The notes below the pieces were generated by a model that was given only the letters and a program-made list of their open reading frames with translations, was not told the origin of the DNA and ran no database searches. This document shows positions 22,782-32,825 of a stretch of 39,084 nucleotides of DNA, piece after piece (position 1 is the stretch's first letter; each line of letters starts with the position of its first letter). The DNA is from a virus: positions 1 to 39,084 of the IMG/VR virus record IMGVR_UViG_3300042430_000440; one strand, given 5' to 3'. A program made the position numbers and the translations under genes.

Positions 22782-24063
22782 ACCAAGATGTTAGTGCAAT
22801 TCTTTTCCAAATATCCGAACCTACATATGCGGTTGCTACACACGTGCCACTAGCAGACGTTAATGTAAATACCGTATCTGCAACGCCATTTGTCCTAGAT
22901 TGACTGATAGTAATATTACCACCAGTACCGACTGCTTTAATATAATATACTGTATTTGCTGTTATTCCGCCAAATGTTGTTCCAGTAAATATAATAGGAG
23001 AATTAGTTGCATTCTCTATACCTGAAGTATTATTTAAAGTAACATTCCCAGAACTATTCGTAGCAGATACAGATTTTTCATATGCAGTAGAGTTATAATC
23101 ATCTGTACACACATACAAGTAAGATACTGGGTTAGCATACATCGGAAGTGTTGGACTAGCATTTCCAGCTAAGTTAACATTTGCACCACCTAATGCTGTT
23201 GATACAGTAAAATATGTATTAGCTGAAACATTACGTACATAGTAAGTTGTACCAACTGTAATATTAGCTTCCATACTTACACCAGTGAATACTATTGGCA
23301 TATCCGTATATAATTGCACTGTATTGGCTGTATTTAAGTAGTCCGATGCATTAGTACTAGTGATTGATAACTGATTAACACCCGTACTTACTGCTATCTC
23401 ACCCACTATATCACCCTGATTACCAGTAGGAATAACATTGCGTGTTTGTATTTGTGATGCTATTCTAGCATTATTAAATGGTTCTACTGTAATTGTATTT
23501 CCGCAATCAAGTGTGCTAAATCTATAATCTAATTGAGTTACACCATATGGTACAGTAACTGTATTAGTGTTTGCAACGTTAGCATAATTTTCTAATGTTG
23601 TTACTCCATCAGTAACTTGACTAGGGAATGACAATACTGCTGTGTTTCCGGCATTATTACTTGCAATTGCCAATTGTAATTGGACATTACTTTGTGTACC
23701 GGTAGGAGCCCAACCAGTAAATTGAATTGTTGTATTACCTGCAATAGTACCATATTGTACATCACCGAGTGATACATTTACTGACACTGTACCTGATAGT
23801 GCATTACCTAAATTATAAGTACTAGCACGGAAGCTACGGGTTAATGCATTACTAATAAGTGTATTAGCCATATCATTATTGACAGTAGAGTTATCCAATG
23901 CGGATTTAACTACAACTTTATTTTGTAGGTCTGTTATTTCTGTTCCTGCAGTGTTTAAGTTAGTTCTAATAGCCGCAAAGTTATCTCTAAATCCTTGACT
24001 ATTATTATTAACCCCTGGTACAGGATAATTTACGTTGATACCGTTTGTATTAATTGTGCTCAT
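22780..24063 (-). CDS. tail-fibre / baseplate-associated structural protein
   Basis: 427 aa, Asn/Thr/Val-rich and beta-rich throughout. N-terminus (INTNGINVNYPVPGVNNNSQ, then FRDNFAAIRTNLNTAG) has the pattern of T4-like fibre proteins that attach to the baseplate. The C-terminal half has two copies of a ~50-residue module, (P)IVFTG...TYYVRNV...FTVS and PIIFTGTTFGGI...YYIKAV...ITIS, also found once in the next structural protein (24087-26639). Function in host contact inferred. Late-type box upstream. Confidence 0.65.
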   Translation of the reverse strand: MSTINTNGINVNYPVPGVNNNSQGFRDNFAAIRTNLNTAGTEITDLQNKVVVKSALDNSTVNNDMANTLISNALTRSFRASTYNLGNALSGTVSVNVSLGDVQYGTIAGNTTIQFTGWAPTGTQSNVQLQLAIASNNAGNTAVLSFPSQVTDGVTTLENYANVANTNTVTVPYGVTQLDYRFSTLDCGNTITVEPFNNARIASQIQTRNVIPTGNQGDIVGEIAVSTGVNQLSITSTNASDYLNTANTVQLYTDMPIVFTGVSMEANITVGTTYYVRNVSANTYFTVSTALGGANVNLAGNASPTLPMYANPVSYLYVCTDDYNSTAYEKSVSATNSSGNVTLNNTSGIENATNSPIIFTGTTFGGITANTVYYIKAVGTGGNITISQSRTNGVADTVFTLTSASGTCVATAYVGSDIWKRIALTSW

Positions 24064-24083
24064 ATTCTTTTTGTTCCGTTATA

Positions 24084-24091
24084 TATTTAGT
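24084..24091 (-). promoter_or_regulatory. late-promoter-like box ACTAAATA
   Basis: ACTAAATA at the end of the Ig-like gene, 20 nt before ATG 24063. One base off the ATAAATA core. Confidence 0.4.
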
Positions 24092-26639
24092 ATTGCGATT
24101 GGTCTGGTAAAATTGTTTGTCTAGGGAACAATACATAAAAATCTTTACTATCTATCGGGTCAGGTACAGGATATGCGCTAGGTAGTCCTGTCCATGCGGG
24201 AGGTGTTAGTTGTTTATCATAATTGTATGTTTCGCTCTTGTTTACACTAAATCTATCAATTTTAAAATTAATATCATTTAATGTATATTGCCAATCATTT
24301 TGTATGTTATTTTTAATAGTTTCAGCATAGCTCATATAATCTGCTCTTGTTAAACCAGTTGCTTCAAACTCAGCATAAGTTAGTGGCTCATCGTTAACAA
24401 CTATTCTAGGTTTAGTATAACAAATAACCCATGCTTGCGTATAGCCTAATGTTCCACCATTTTCTTGTTGACTAGTCATCCATAATGGTAATAATCTACT
24501 ATCTTTTACTTGACCAACTACTTGTCCTACACGATTACGCATATTGAAAAGACTATTTGGATATAACGTTTGTGCATAACCAGGAGTTAAACTTGTATAA
24601 TAATCTTGTCCTAACACTGTTTCATAACTAGTAAAGATATCTGTAATACTAGTATACCATGGACCTAATTGTAAATCTATTAGTCTAGGCCAACGAATTT
24701 CTTGTTGTATACTGATACCTGAAGGGTTAACTAAATTGTCAATAACTTCACTATATACTACCTCATATATTATTTCACCTAAATTATTTTTTGCTACAGC
24801 AGTTTTTAATTCCCCTAAAGTAATATTTCTCCAATAATGATTTTGTGTAACCGCAGCCAAATATTCATCAATGTTACTAGCATACATACCATATGCATGT
24901 TCATATATTACACTAGTTGCTTTACCAAAATATATATCATTAGGTCTATAAACCATTTCTTCTGGAATTAATGTGTCATTTGTTAACAAACCGTTAATAA
25001 TATTTCTATCATTTATACTAGGGGAAGCTTTAATATACAATGTATCTGTTGGTTGAGTATATTCTTGTAGTATTGTAATATTGAATGTTTTGGGGGATTG
25101 TATTACTGGGTACAAAGGTGAATATGCTTGAACAGTAAACGTAAATACAGTTTCTGCATTTTGTTCTAATAATGAACTTGATGGTTGATCCGCAACACGT
25201 CCTGTTATTTCACCATTGTCTAATAATAATAAATTAGGTGGTAAACTACCACTAACAATTCTATATGATAATTCTGTATCTGCTACTGCTATTACATTTA
25301 ATGTACTTATAGTGCTATTAAATAATGTGCCTAAATCTGATGGTGTTATCCATAATATGTTATCTGTTACACTATTACTTAAATTATAACTAAAATTAAA
25401 ATTAGTTGTAGCAATGCTAGGGTTGGAAGTTTTATATACATTTACTGCAAAATTAAAAGTACTTAAGCCAATTGAATTTAATGTAGGTGTACCGGTTATC
25501 CAACCAGTATCTGGATCACCTGTTAAATCTGTAGGTAGATTAACATAATCATATGTTAAAGAATTACCATCAAAATCATATCCTATTATTTTAAATGTGA
25601 AGTATTCTCCACTTCTTATTGTACCTATATAAGCAGAAACAGTCGGCACTACAGGAGGTAACAAATAATAACCATAATATGGGTCGGTATCTGTTATTAT
25701 ATATGTTCTAGGTCTAGTATTAAGTATGGTGGGTATACGTGAATTTGGAGTATAGCCTGGACCACCTTGACTTACAGGTGTATTTTGATTTATTACAGTA
25801 ATATTATATGTTGCAGTATCGCTACCTAAATTACTAGATAATCTTAATACAAATGAATATGTACGTATTGTGGGCTGTCCTACAGATATAGCAGGTAAAG
25901 TAACTGTCATTGATCCAGTATCAGATGCTAAAGGAAATGTATCTCCGTTTTGCGTAGCCGCTATAGTGAAAGTAGTACTACTATTAATAGTTTTAATATA
26001 ATATGTATCTCCTTCAGCAATATCACCAAATGCAGTATTAGTAAAAACAATTGGACGCCCTATTGTAAACTGGGTGGTGCTAGTACATGTTATTAAATTG
26101 CTAACACTTTCGGTTATAGTAGCATTAGTTTGTATTTGATTTAACGTAACATTAACCGTAGGTGGATTTGCATATCCTCTTATTAATCCTGCAGGATTAA
26201 TTTCTAATCCAGGTGGTAATAAACCTTCTTGTAATTCTATTATAATTTCATTAGTATTATCTGGATTTGAATATGTTATTGGTAATTCAATCCAAACACT
26301 GTCTAATGTACTTAAAATACTACCTGCAGGCGTAGTAAATTCAGGTATTGCTACTCCAGATAAAGTAATTGAAAAAGTTCTATCACGTAAATTAGATAGA
26401 TTATCTGTAACTCTAACAGTAAAAGTAGTTGTAGTATCAGTTGTTACCAGTGATGGTGTTCCACTTATTAATCCAGAACTACTAATTGATAATCCAGATG
26501 GTAATGTTCCACTTAATAATGTATATGTTACTGATGTTGCCGGAGATACTGCTGAGGCTGATAATTGAAATAGCATAGGTATAGTAGCAGGATATGTTCC
26601 TATAGATCCGGCGGATGTATTCCAAATTGGTTGTGCCAT
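24087..26639 (-). CDS. large Ig-like-domain virion protein
   Basis: 850 aa. Residues ~18-95 are an Ig-like (He_PIG-type) domain, LPSGLSISSSGLISGTP, followed by TFTVRVTD; further copies follow (LLPPGLEINPAGLIRGY; LPTDLTGDPDTGWITGTP; LPPNLLLLDNGEITGR), and one YYIK module (RPIVFTNTAFGDI...TYYIKTI) like that of the next gene. The C-terminal third (~560-850) is non-repetitive and Tyr/Trp-rich (QNHYWRNITLGELK, GPWYTSITDIFTSYE). Such proteins decorate phage tails and bind carbohydrates or cell surfaces weakly. The start lies 1 nt from the endolysin stop. Confidence 0.7.
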   Translation of the reverse strand: MAQPIWNTSAGSIGTYPATIPMLFQLSASAVSPATSVTYTLLSGTLPSGLSISSSGLISGTPSLVTTDTTTTFTVRVTDNLSNLRDRTFSITLSGVAIPEFTTPAGSILSTLDSVWIELPITYSNPDNTNEIIIELQEGLLPPGLEINPAGLIRGYANPPTVNVTLNQIQTNATITESVSNLITCTSTTQFTIGRPIVFTNTAFGDIAEGDTYYIKTINSSTTFTIAATQNGDTFPLASDTGSMTVTLPAISVGQPTIRTYSFVLRLSSNLGSDTATYNITVINQNTPVSQGGPGYTPNSRIPTILNTRPRTYIITDTDPYYGYYLLPPVVPTVSAYIGTIRSGEYFTFKIIGYDFDGNSLTYDYVNLPTDLTGDPDTGWITGTPTLNSIGLSTFNFAVNVYKTSNPSIATTNFNFSYNLSNSVTDNILWITPSDLGTLFNSTISTLNVIAVADTELSYRIVSGSLPPNLLLLDNGEITGRVADQPSSSLLEQNAETVFTFTVQAYSPLYPVIQSPKTFNITILQEYTQPTDTLYIKASPSINDRNIINGLLTNDTLIPEEMVYRPNDIYFGKATSVIYEHAYGMYASNIDEYLAAVTQNHYWRNITLGELKTAVAKNNLGEIIYEVVYSEVIDNLVNPSGISIQQEIRWPRLIDLQLGPWYTSITDIFTSYETVLGQDYYTSLTPGYAQTLYPNSLFNMRNRVGQVVGQVKDSRLLPLWMTSQQENGGTLGYTQAWVICYTKPRIVVNDEPLTYAEFEATGLTRADYMSYAETIKNNIQNDWQYTLNDINFKIDRFSVNKSETYNYDKQLTPPAWTGLPSAYPVPDPIDSKDFYVLFPRQTILPDQSQY

Positions 26640-26640
26640 A

Positions 26641-27264
26641 TTAATGTGCGCCTAAATTTTCTAATGCTAAGTGATAGTGATGTTTTCTATCTTCTAACCC
26701 AATAGTACCACCATTGATACGTTTTGTTAGTGTTACAAAATCATCGCGGTCACAGAACTGATTTAATTTATTGTTATCCCAAAACCAACCAGCACTTGCA
26801 ACAGCACCATTTGGTGTTTCTAAATATCTTACGGTATCTTCAATACTCATGTCTAATGCTTCTGCAAAACGTGTATAGTTGTCACGCCCGGTCAATTGAA
26901 TCAATCCACGACCTCTGAATCTGAATCCATCACCACTGTTCTCATCGCCGTTCTTCATACGATTAGCATAAACACGATTAGCAATCATTTCTGGTTTACG
27001 TTCATATTGCTTTGCTAGTTCTTCATTGGGGAAATATTTTTTAAACGTACCCATCAATCCTTTAGCACTGTAATTTAAGTTTTCAATGACAGCATTAAAA
27101 CCACCACTCTCATGTGCTATCTGTGCTAAGAAGCCGGCAACTCTGCGTGGGTTTTCAAACATCTCATAGTATTCTGCTACTGTGTTTAGTGGCTCAACGT
27201 AACCCTCTAATATAGAGCGTTTTGTTTTTGGACACATTGCTGTTAATAATTCTATTGTTACCAT
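26641..27264 (-). CDS. GH19 endolysin
   Basis: 207 aa, a single GH19 catalytic domain without signal peptide. Catalytic Glu52 in FLAQIAHESGGF and a second acidic residue Glu61 in AVIENLNYS; RGRGLIQLTGRDNY at 117-130 forms the substrate-binding core. Cleaves peptidoglycan glycan strands; export to the cell wall needs the holin (16429-17028). An AAGGAA Shine-Dalgarno precedes ATG 27264. It shares the GRG-IQLTGRDNY motif with the head-targeted enzyme at 2202-3080 but not the extra N-terminal domains. Placed between two fibre genes, it could also be a tail-associated lysin. Confidence 0.92.
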   Translation of the reverse strand: MVTIELLTAMCPKTKRSILEGYVEPLNTVAEYYEMFENPRRVAGFLAQIAHESGGFNAVIENLNYSAKGLMGTFKKYFPNEELAKQYERKPEMIANRVYANRMKNGDENSGDGFRFRGRGLIQLTGRDNYTRFAEALDMSIEDTVRYLETPNGAVASAGWFWDNNKLNQFCDRDDFVTLTKRINGGTIGLEDRKHHYHLALENLGAH

Positions 27265-27278
27265 TTGTTTTCCTTTTA

Positions 27279-30200
27279 TTAGAAACGACCCACTGCTACT
27301 TCAATAACACCCGAGGCATCTGTAAAATTTTCTAATGATTTGCCAATGATGGTTCCTGCACGTGCTATATTATTAGCAATGGCGTGACCATTATCACATG
27401 ATACTAGTAAATCACCCTTAAAGACTGGGCCAATTACTTTAACTGGTACACGACCTTGTAGAGCAATAGTAGCAACATGTTCTCCCATACAATCATTGTT
27501 CATAGTATATGCCGGATTAGTTGTTACAACTCCTGCAACTCTAAATGAATCTGAAGCTGTAGACAATGTAACTTCATGGTCACCGCCAAATACTAATACT
27601 GTGCCTGGATGATAATCTGCATCAGCAACATATTTTTCTGCTAAGTCAGCATATGTTGCATTTAGTCTAGAGCCTGCACTTAGTGACCAATTACCAGTAA
27701 TGGTTCCTGCTGTAGAATTTGCGCCAGTAGTAATACTAGTAGTAGTTAACGTTCCTGAAACTGATAATGAACTTAATGTACCCACGCTTGTGATATTTGG
27801 CTGTGCCGCAGTAGTTACGGTACCTGCTGTTGTTGCACTACCTGCTGTTGTTGCACTACCTGCTGTTGTTGCACTAGCAGCCGAGCCAGTAATAGAACCA
27901 GAAATAGTTGACGATACTGTTAATCCAGTTAATGTACCAACTGAAGTAATATTTGGCTGTGCTGCGGTTGTTACAGTACCTGCTGTTGTTGCACTAGCAG
28001 CCGAGCCAGTAATAGAACCAGAAATAGTTGATGATACTGTTAATCCAGTGAGTGTACCTACACTAGTAATATTTGGCTGTGCCGCGGTTGTTACAGTACC
28101 TGCTGTTGTCGCACTACCTGCTGTTGTTGCTGCACCTGTCAATGCCCCCACAAACGTAGTTGACGTAACACTTGTCAAGCCTGCTACAGTTGTTACGGTA
28201 GAACCTAATGTTAGTGCAGTGCTACCAAGAGTAACGGCTGCATTAGCTAATCTTGCTTGAGCCAATGTACCTGTTGAAACATTACTTGCATTTAATGCAG
28301 TAAGTGATGAACCATTACCTGTAAACACACCTGTATTTGCCGTAATGTTCACGCCGGTTATAGTTCCGTTAACTCCTAAACCAGTTAATGTGCCAACACT
28401 TGTAATGTTGCCTTGTGCCGCAGTAGTTACTGTACCTGCTGTTGTAGCCGCACCACTTAATGCACCCGTAAATGTTGTAGCACTAACATTGCCTGCACTG
28501 ATATTACCAGTGACTGCTAAACTTGTTAGTGTACCTGTACTTGTTATGTTTGGTTGAGCCGCAGTTGTTACTGTACTTGCGGTAACAGCATTACTGGCCG
28601 CCACCCCTGTTAATAAACTACCATTACCAATAAAATAATTAGCAGAGGCTGCATTACCTAAATTTGCACTACCGGCTGCAATAAGATTTATATTTCCTGC
28701 ACTAACATTTGCATTACCGGCTGAAATATATCCAGTTGTACTAATAATTAAATAATCTAAAGTACCAACACGGTTAATATTGGTTTGCTGATTAGATGCA
28801 GTAGTAAGTGTACCTATTAAGTTTGTAGCTGATAATGTGGTGGTAGTTAACAAACCATTACTTTTGTTAAAAGTTAAACTACTATTTGCATTAGCATTAC
28901 CTGCATCATTAAATAATACCTGAGTATTGCTGCCTGGAATAGGAGTTAATAAAGCATCAGACCATGTCAACACACCTGATCCGTTTGTTCTTAAATAGAA
29001 ATTACTACTACCGCCGGTTATAGTTACATTACCAACGGCACCTAAATTAGTTGTACCAGATACTGTTAATCCGGTTAATGTACCTAAACTTGTAATATTA
29101 CCTTGTGTAGCATTAGTTACGTTGCCATTAAAGTTACCAGTAATACTACCGGTAGCATTTAATGTACCTGCTACGTTAACACCGGTACCAGTAACAACTA
29201 ATATAGTATTACCATTAACAACAGTATTAACATTGCCATTAGACCCAGGAATACTTACATTACTGGTTCCGTTAACAATAGAACTACCAGCAGTAATAGT
29301 AATATTGGCAATATTACTACCGTCACCATACAAATATTGTGCTTTAACAATACCACTGTTAGCATACACATTTCCTGCAGTTATATTACCAATTACTGAT
29401 GCATTTGTTAATGTACCAACACTTGTTATGTTTGGTTGTGCGGCTGTTGTTACAGTACCTGCAGTTAATGCAGTATTGGCTTGACCATATAAATTACCAA
29501 TAAAATAATTAGCGTTTGCTGCATTACCTAAATTAGCATTATTACTAGTTATATCACCTGACGCAGTTAAATATCCAGTTACATTAACTCCGGTACCGGT
29601 TGCAATTATTATATTTGCATTCCCGGCAACACCTGTTACTACATTTCCACCACTACTTACAACTCTAACGTTACTTGAACCACTTAAAATCGTATTGCCT
29701 GCACTAACACTAATATTTGTTAATAACCCACCATCACCACTAAAACTAATAGCAGTAGCTATATTACCTAAATTACTATTACCTGTAACTGCTAAACTTG
29801 TTAATGTACCCACACTTGTAATGTTAGGTTGAGCGGCTGTTGTTAATGTACCGGTTACAGTAGTTGCAACTACTGCTCCTGAATTAGCATATACATTTCC
29901 TGCAGTTACATTACCCGTTACTGCTAAACTAGTTAAGGTTCCTACACTTGTAATATTTGGTTGACTATTAGAAGTTGAAGTTAATGTCCCTGTAAAATTA
30001 GCCAATCCACCAGTAGAATTGGCAGCAAAGTTGTTAGAAAAGACGTTAGCTGGATTTATATCTATTACTAAAGTTTGACTAGTTTGACTAATAATTGCTG
30101 ATGTGCCACCGTTACTTCCTTGTCCGATACTTAATGTAGTAGTAGCAACTTGCACACATGCAATATTTGCAGTAACAACTACATTACCGGTTGGACTATT

Positions 30201-30368
30201 AACTTGTATGCCGGCGCCTGCAGATTGATTTACTGACGTAACTGATCCAGCACTAGCAGTAGTGTACAATTCATTAAAATTATTTTGTACTTTTTGGAAC
30301 GCCGTTCTAATAGCATCTGCATCTGGATCATCTGGAAAAGTACCGAAATCTATATTTTGTTGGCTCAT
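27279..30368 (-). CDS. large repetitive tail-fibre protein
   Basis: 1029 aa. N-terminus (IDFGTFPDDPDADAIRTAFQ, then NNFNELY) is the baseplate-attachment type. Residues ~60-890 are beta-rich, with many copies of TTAAQPNITSVGTLTxLxVxG separated by SATTAG or GNxYA stretches; in DNA, a ~120-bp direct repeat and an 18-bp triplet repeat occur at 27.8-28.1 kb. The last ~130 residues (LNATYADLAEKYVADADYHP, GDHEVTLSTASDSFRVAGVV) are a conserved fibre C-terminal domain that I recall from other marine T4-like phages. Role: probable long or short tail fibre for host binding. Late promoter and AAGG Shine-Dalgarno upstream. Confidence 0.8.
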   Translation of the reverse strand: MSQQNIDFGTFPDDPDADAIRTAFQKVQNNFNELYTTASAGSVTSVNQSAGAGIQVNSPTGNVVVTANIACVQVATTTLSIGQGSNGGTSAIISQTSQTLVIDINPANVFSNNFAANSTGGLANFTGTLTSTSNSQPNITSVGTLTSLAVTGNVTAGNVYANSGAVVATTVTGTLTTAAQPNITSVGTLTSLAVTGNSNLGNIATAISFSGDGGLLTNISVSAGNTILSGSSNVRVVSSGGNVVTGVAGNANIIIATGTGVNVTGYLTASGDITSNNANLGNAANANYFIGNLYGQANTALTAGTVTTAAQPNITSVGTLTNASVIGNITAGNVYANSGIVKAQYLYGDGSNIANITITAGSSIVNGTSNVSIPGSNGNVNTVVNGNTILVVTGTGVNVAGTLNATGSITGNFNGNVTNATQGNITSLGTLTGLTVSGTTNLGAVGNVTITGGSSNFYLRTNGSGVLTWSDALLTPIPGSNTQVLFNDAGNANANSSLTFNKSNGLLTTTTLSATNLIGTLTTASNQQTNINRVGTLDYLIISTTGYISAGNANVSAGNINLIAAGSANLGNAASANYFIGNGSLLTGVAASNAVTASTVTTAAQPNITSTGTLTSLAVTGNISAGNVSATTFTGALSGAATTAGTVTTAAQGNITSVGTLTGLGVNGTITGVNITANTGVFTGNGSSLTALNASNVSTGTLAQARLANAAVTLGSTALTLGSTVTTVAGLTSVTSTTFVGALTGAATTAGSATTAGTVTTAAQPNITSVGTLTGLTVSSTISGSITGSAASATTAGTVTTAAQPNITSVGTLTGLTVSSTISGSITGSAASATTAGSATTAGSATTAGTVTTAAQPNITSVGTLSSLSVSGTLTTTSITTGANSTAGTITGNWSLSAGSRLNATYADLAEKYVADADYHPGTVLVFGGDHEVTLSTASDSFRVAGVVTTNPAYTMNNDCMGEHVATIALQGRVPVKVIGPVFKGDLLVSCDNGHAIANNIARAGTIIGKSLENFTDASGVIEVAVGRF
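27823..27876 (-). repeat. 18-bp tandem triplet repeat in the tail-fibre gene
   Basis: Three perfect 18-bp copies (CCTGCTGTTGTTGCACTA on the plus strand), coding SATTAG three times. In-frame unit number can change by slippage without breaking the gene. Confidence 0.9.
27871..28110 (-). repeat. 120-bp direct repeat in the tail-fibre gene
   Basis: Copies at 27871-27990 and 27991-28110, matching at about 111 of 120 positions by eye, with a period of 40 aa. Recent in-frame duplication or recombination between fibre units. Confidence 0.85.
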
Positions 30369-30388
30369 AACTATATTACCTTATTTAG

Positions 30389-30396
30389 TATTTATC
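30389..30396 (-). promoter_or_regulatory. T4-type late promoter GATAAATA
   Basis: GATAAATA just downstream of the scaffold-gene terminator, 20 nt before the fibre ATG 30368. Confidence 0.75.
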
Positions 30397-30419
30397 GTTT
30401 TCTTATAAACACTATAGCC

Positions 30420-30446
30420 AAAAAAATACCCGACTAAAGCCGGGTA
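30420..30446 (-). terminator. rho-independent terminator after the scaffold-like gene
   Basis: Minus stem TACCCG/CGGGTA (8-nt loop) followed by a U-rich run (the plus strand has seven A at 30420-30426), 18 nt after the stop at 30464. Confidence 0.88.
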
Positions 30447-30463
30447 CTTTTACGTACTATTAA

Positions 30464-32812
30464 TTACTTAATACCACTTAGTTTGCGCCAATCTGTTAAT
30501 AAATCAGTAGATTCTCTCATTGGGCTACCTAAACGATTTACTTGTGTAGAAACAACTGGAATCGTTGTTTGACCGGTAGATTTTTGCTTATTTAAACCAC
30601 CAGAAATAACTTTAGTCATAAAGTCAATATCTGTTTCAAATGTGTCATCATCGCCATTAGCATAAGATTCGTCTAAATCTTCTTCTTCGGCATTAACTTC
30701 GTCGGCTGCATCATCGGCTGCAATAGCATCTGTACCAGCTTCGCCGCCATCGCCACCTTCTTCAAGTGGGGCATCAGTATCAGCAAAGTTTTTGCCGGCT
30801 GCTGTTGCTAGTGCGGCATCACGTGTAGCATCTGTTTGTTCTTCTTCTGCTTCGTCATTGTTGTTAGGATTGATTTCTTCTGCAACTTCATATTCACGTT
30901 GATCCATTGATTCATCTTCTTCAACTGCTTCTCCGCATGCATGACCTTCTTCCATCATACCACCGCATTCATTACATGTTTCTTCTTCACCATGCTCATG
31001 ACCGTGCATTTCTTCACCGCCTTCTTCTTCATAATCACCGGACGCTTGTGCAGGACCTTGACCAGTCATCTTACGAATTAATGATAACATATCATCATGG
31101 TCATCAACTACTGCAATATCAGCTTGTGGAGCTTCACCACCGTCAACTGTCATTGGCTGACCTGCTTGCGGTTGACCTGCGTCATCACCACCAAATAAGC
31201 CTAAACCTGATTGTTTAATGATGCTTAATAATTGGTCAGCTTCACTATCTTGTGCTGAAACACTTACTGAATCAGGAGTACCTTGTTGACCTTTACTGAT
31301 TGAAACTGTCATTCCTTCAGTAACTTCTTTGCCTTCTAAAATAGAATTCAATTCTTTTTCCCATGCTTCAAAAGCGAATGGACTTTCTTCAATTGAACTG
31401 CGGTCAGTAAATGTCTTACCACCAACACTAAATTTACCACCAGCTGGTGTTTTCTTCAATGCGGCTGTAAATGCATTGCCTTCATCAGCAATTTGAGGTG
31501 TATGAGCACCATAACTAGCCATATCAGCTACTTCGTTATTTGTTTCACCAACATAACCTTGAATTGGCATTTGACCATAGCACTCATCTAAGCCTTCTTT
31601 GAAGCCGTCATGATAATGTCTTGATTCTTCCATATCATCATAATTGCAATTGTATGCTTGCTTAGATAATGCGTGTGCTTTACCTGTATGGCGAGCTGCT
31701 TTTAGTTTATGTTCCATACCTTCTTTTACTTTCTTTTTGTCTGTTGCGGCTTTTTTCATTGGTTCTTTCTTGTTGCCGTCTTTGTCTAGGTCTAAGAAGT
31801 CTGGCTTAGCCGCTTCTTTTACTGTCTTTTTCTTCTCATCATACTCAATGTCTTTGGTAACTTTTTTGCCAGCCTTTTCAGCCTTAGCATCATCTTTACC
31901 TTTATGTTTCATATCGTATTCTAAGTCTTTAGTAACTTTCTTACCTGCTTTTTCAGCTTTGTCATCAGCCTTAGCACGTGCTTCACTCATTGGACTCATC
32001 AAACTATCGTTTGGTGGTTGATCGGCTTCACGTATTTTCTTTAGTTGTGCACCAGCAATACGTTTCGCTGCCTCTGCACCGTATTTAGGTGTTAGTTTGC
32101 GAACTAATGCATCAAAGCCCGTAGTAGCATTGTTGTGCTTACCCATATCTTCTTCTTGCATCTGGTCAGGCATTAGTGTCATTTCACCTTTGCCAATAGA
32201 TTGTTTAATCTGTTGTGCTAGTTGTGGATTACTAACTGTACCTAAAGTCTTATTACCTTGAGCAATAACTTGTGTATTCTGTGCAGGTTGTCCGGCAACT
32301 TGTTGAGGTTGGCCTGGCATTGCTGGCTTTTGACCCATTGATGTTTGTCCGGGTTGTTTAGGCATTTGACTTGCTGGTTTGATTTGAATCTGTTCAGCTT
32401 CGTTCAATGCTTTATCTAGTGAGTCAAAATATTCCTTTAGACCTTTTTTCTTAGCTTTAGGTTCTTCGTCACCAGTACCATCATCTTTTTTATTTGCGGC
32501 ATGACTTTGTGATTTACCTTTAACTACTGTAGTTTTCTTTTTATCATGTTTTGGTAATTTAACATCTTTGCCAGACTTAACACCAAATGCACTGAAGTCA
32601 TACTTTTTAGTTTCACCAGAATCATCGGCATCTTTCTTAGGACGACCTTTACCTTTTTTAGCGGCAGTAGATTTAACTTTATTGCCTTCATCATCTTCAT
32701 CGTCTTTACGACCGTAACCACCTGGCTCAGCAGTATGCTTTAATCCAGTTTTAGTTTTTTCTTTTGCTTCACTAAGCTGGGTCATTTTGTTCATTAAATC
32801 TAACATATTCAT
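30464..32812 (-). CDS. AT-hook, acidic scaffold-like head precursor (predicted internal head/prohead core protein)
   Basis: 782 aa from ATG 32812 (GGA Shine-Dalgarno 8 nt away; ATGs at 32818 and 32806 are alternatives). N-terminus MNMLDLMNKMTQLSE/A ends in a protease-type site. An AT-hook KKGKGRPKK at 52-60 would bind AT-rich DNA. Then a Gln/Pro-rich stretch (~145-220), two copies of AEKAGKKVTKDxEYD, KPDFLDLDKDGNKKEPMKKA, and a long acidic C-terminal half with a Cys/His-rich patch (HGHEHGEEETCNECGGMMEE). I recall this composition from the prohead core precursors of marine T4-like phages. It probably scaffolds the prohead and is cut into internal peptides. Strong terminator follows. Confidence 0.72.
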   Translation of the reverse strand: MNMLDLMNKMTQLSEAKEKTKTGLKHTAEPGGYGRKDDEDDEGNKVKSTAAKKGKGRPKKDADDSGETKKYDFSAFGVKSGKDVKLPKHDKKKTTVVKGKSQSHAANKKDDGTGDEEPKAKKKGLKEYFDSLDKALNEAEQIQIKPASQMPKQPGQTSMGQKPAMPGQPQQVAGQPAQNTQVIAQGNKTLGTVSNPQLAQQIKQSIGKGEMTLMPDQMQEEDMGKHNNATTGFDALVRKLTPKYGAEAAKRIAGAQLKKIREADQPPNDSLMSPMSEARAKADDKAEKAGKKVTKDLEYDMKHKGKDDAKAEKAGKKVTKDIEYDEKKKTVKEAAKPDFLDLDKDGNKKEPMKKAATDKKKVKEGMEHKLKAARHTGKAHALSKQAYNCNYDDMEESRHYHDGFKEGLDECYGQMPIQGYVGETNNEVADMASYGAHTPQIADEGNAFTAALKKTPAGGKFSVGGKTFTDRSSIEESPFAFEAWEKELNSILEGKEVTEGMTVSISKGQQGTPDSVSVSAQDSEADQLLSIIKQSGLGLFGGDDAGQPQAGQPMTVDGGEAPQADIAVVDDHDDMLSLIRKMTGQGPAQASGDYEEEGGEEMHGHEHGEEETCNECGGMMEEGHACGEAVEEDESMDQREYEVAEEINPNNNDEAEEEQTDATRDAALATAAGKNFADTDAPLEEGGDGGEAGTDAIAADDAADEVNAEEEDLDESYANGDDDTFETDIDFMTKVISGGLNKQKSTGQTTIPVVSTQVNRLGSPMRESTDLLTDWRKLSGIK

Positions 32813-32825
32813 TTTCATATTCCTT

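Noticed and set aside
27823-28110. CRISPR-like repeat array
   Set aside because: Repeats are in frame, coding and unevenly spaced; no spacers.
27700-28260. Plus-strand reading frames over the large tail-fibre gene (also 28345-28557, 29122-29484 and others)
   Set aside because: They only mirror the repetitive minus-strand gene; no ribosome sites, no promoters and no family resemblance.
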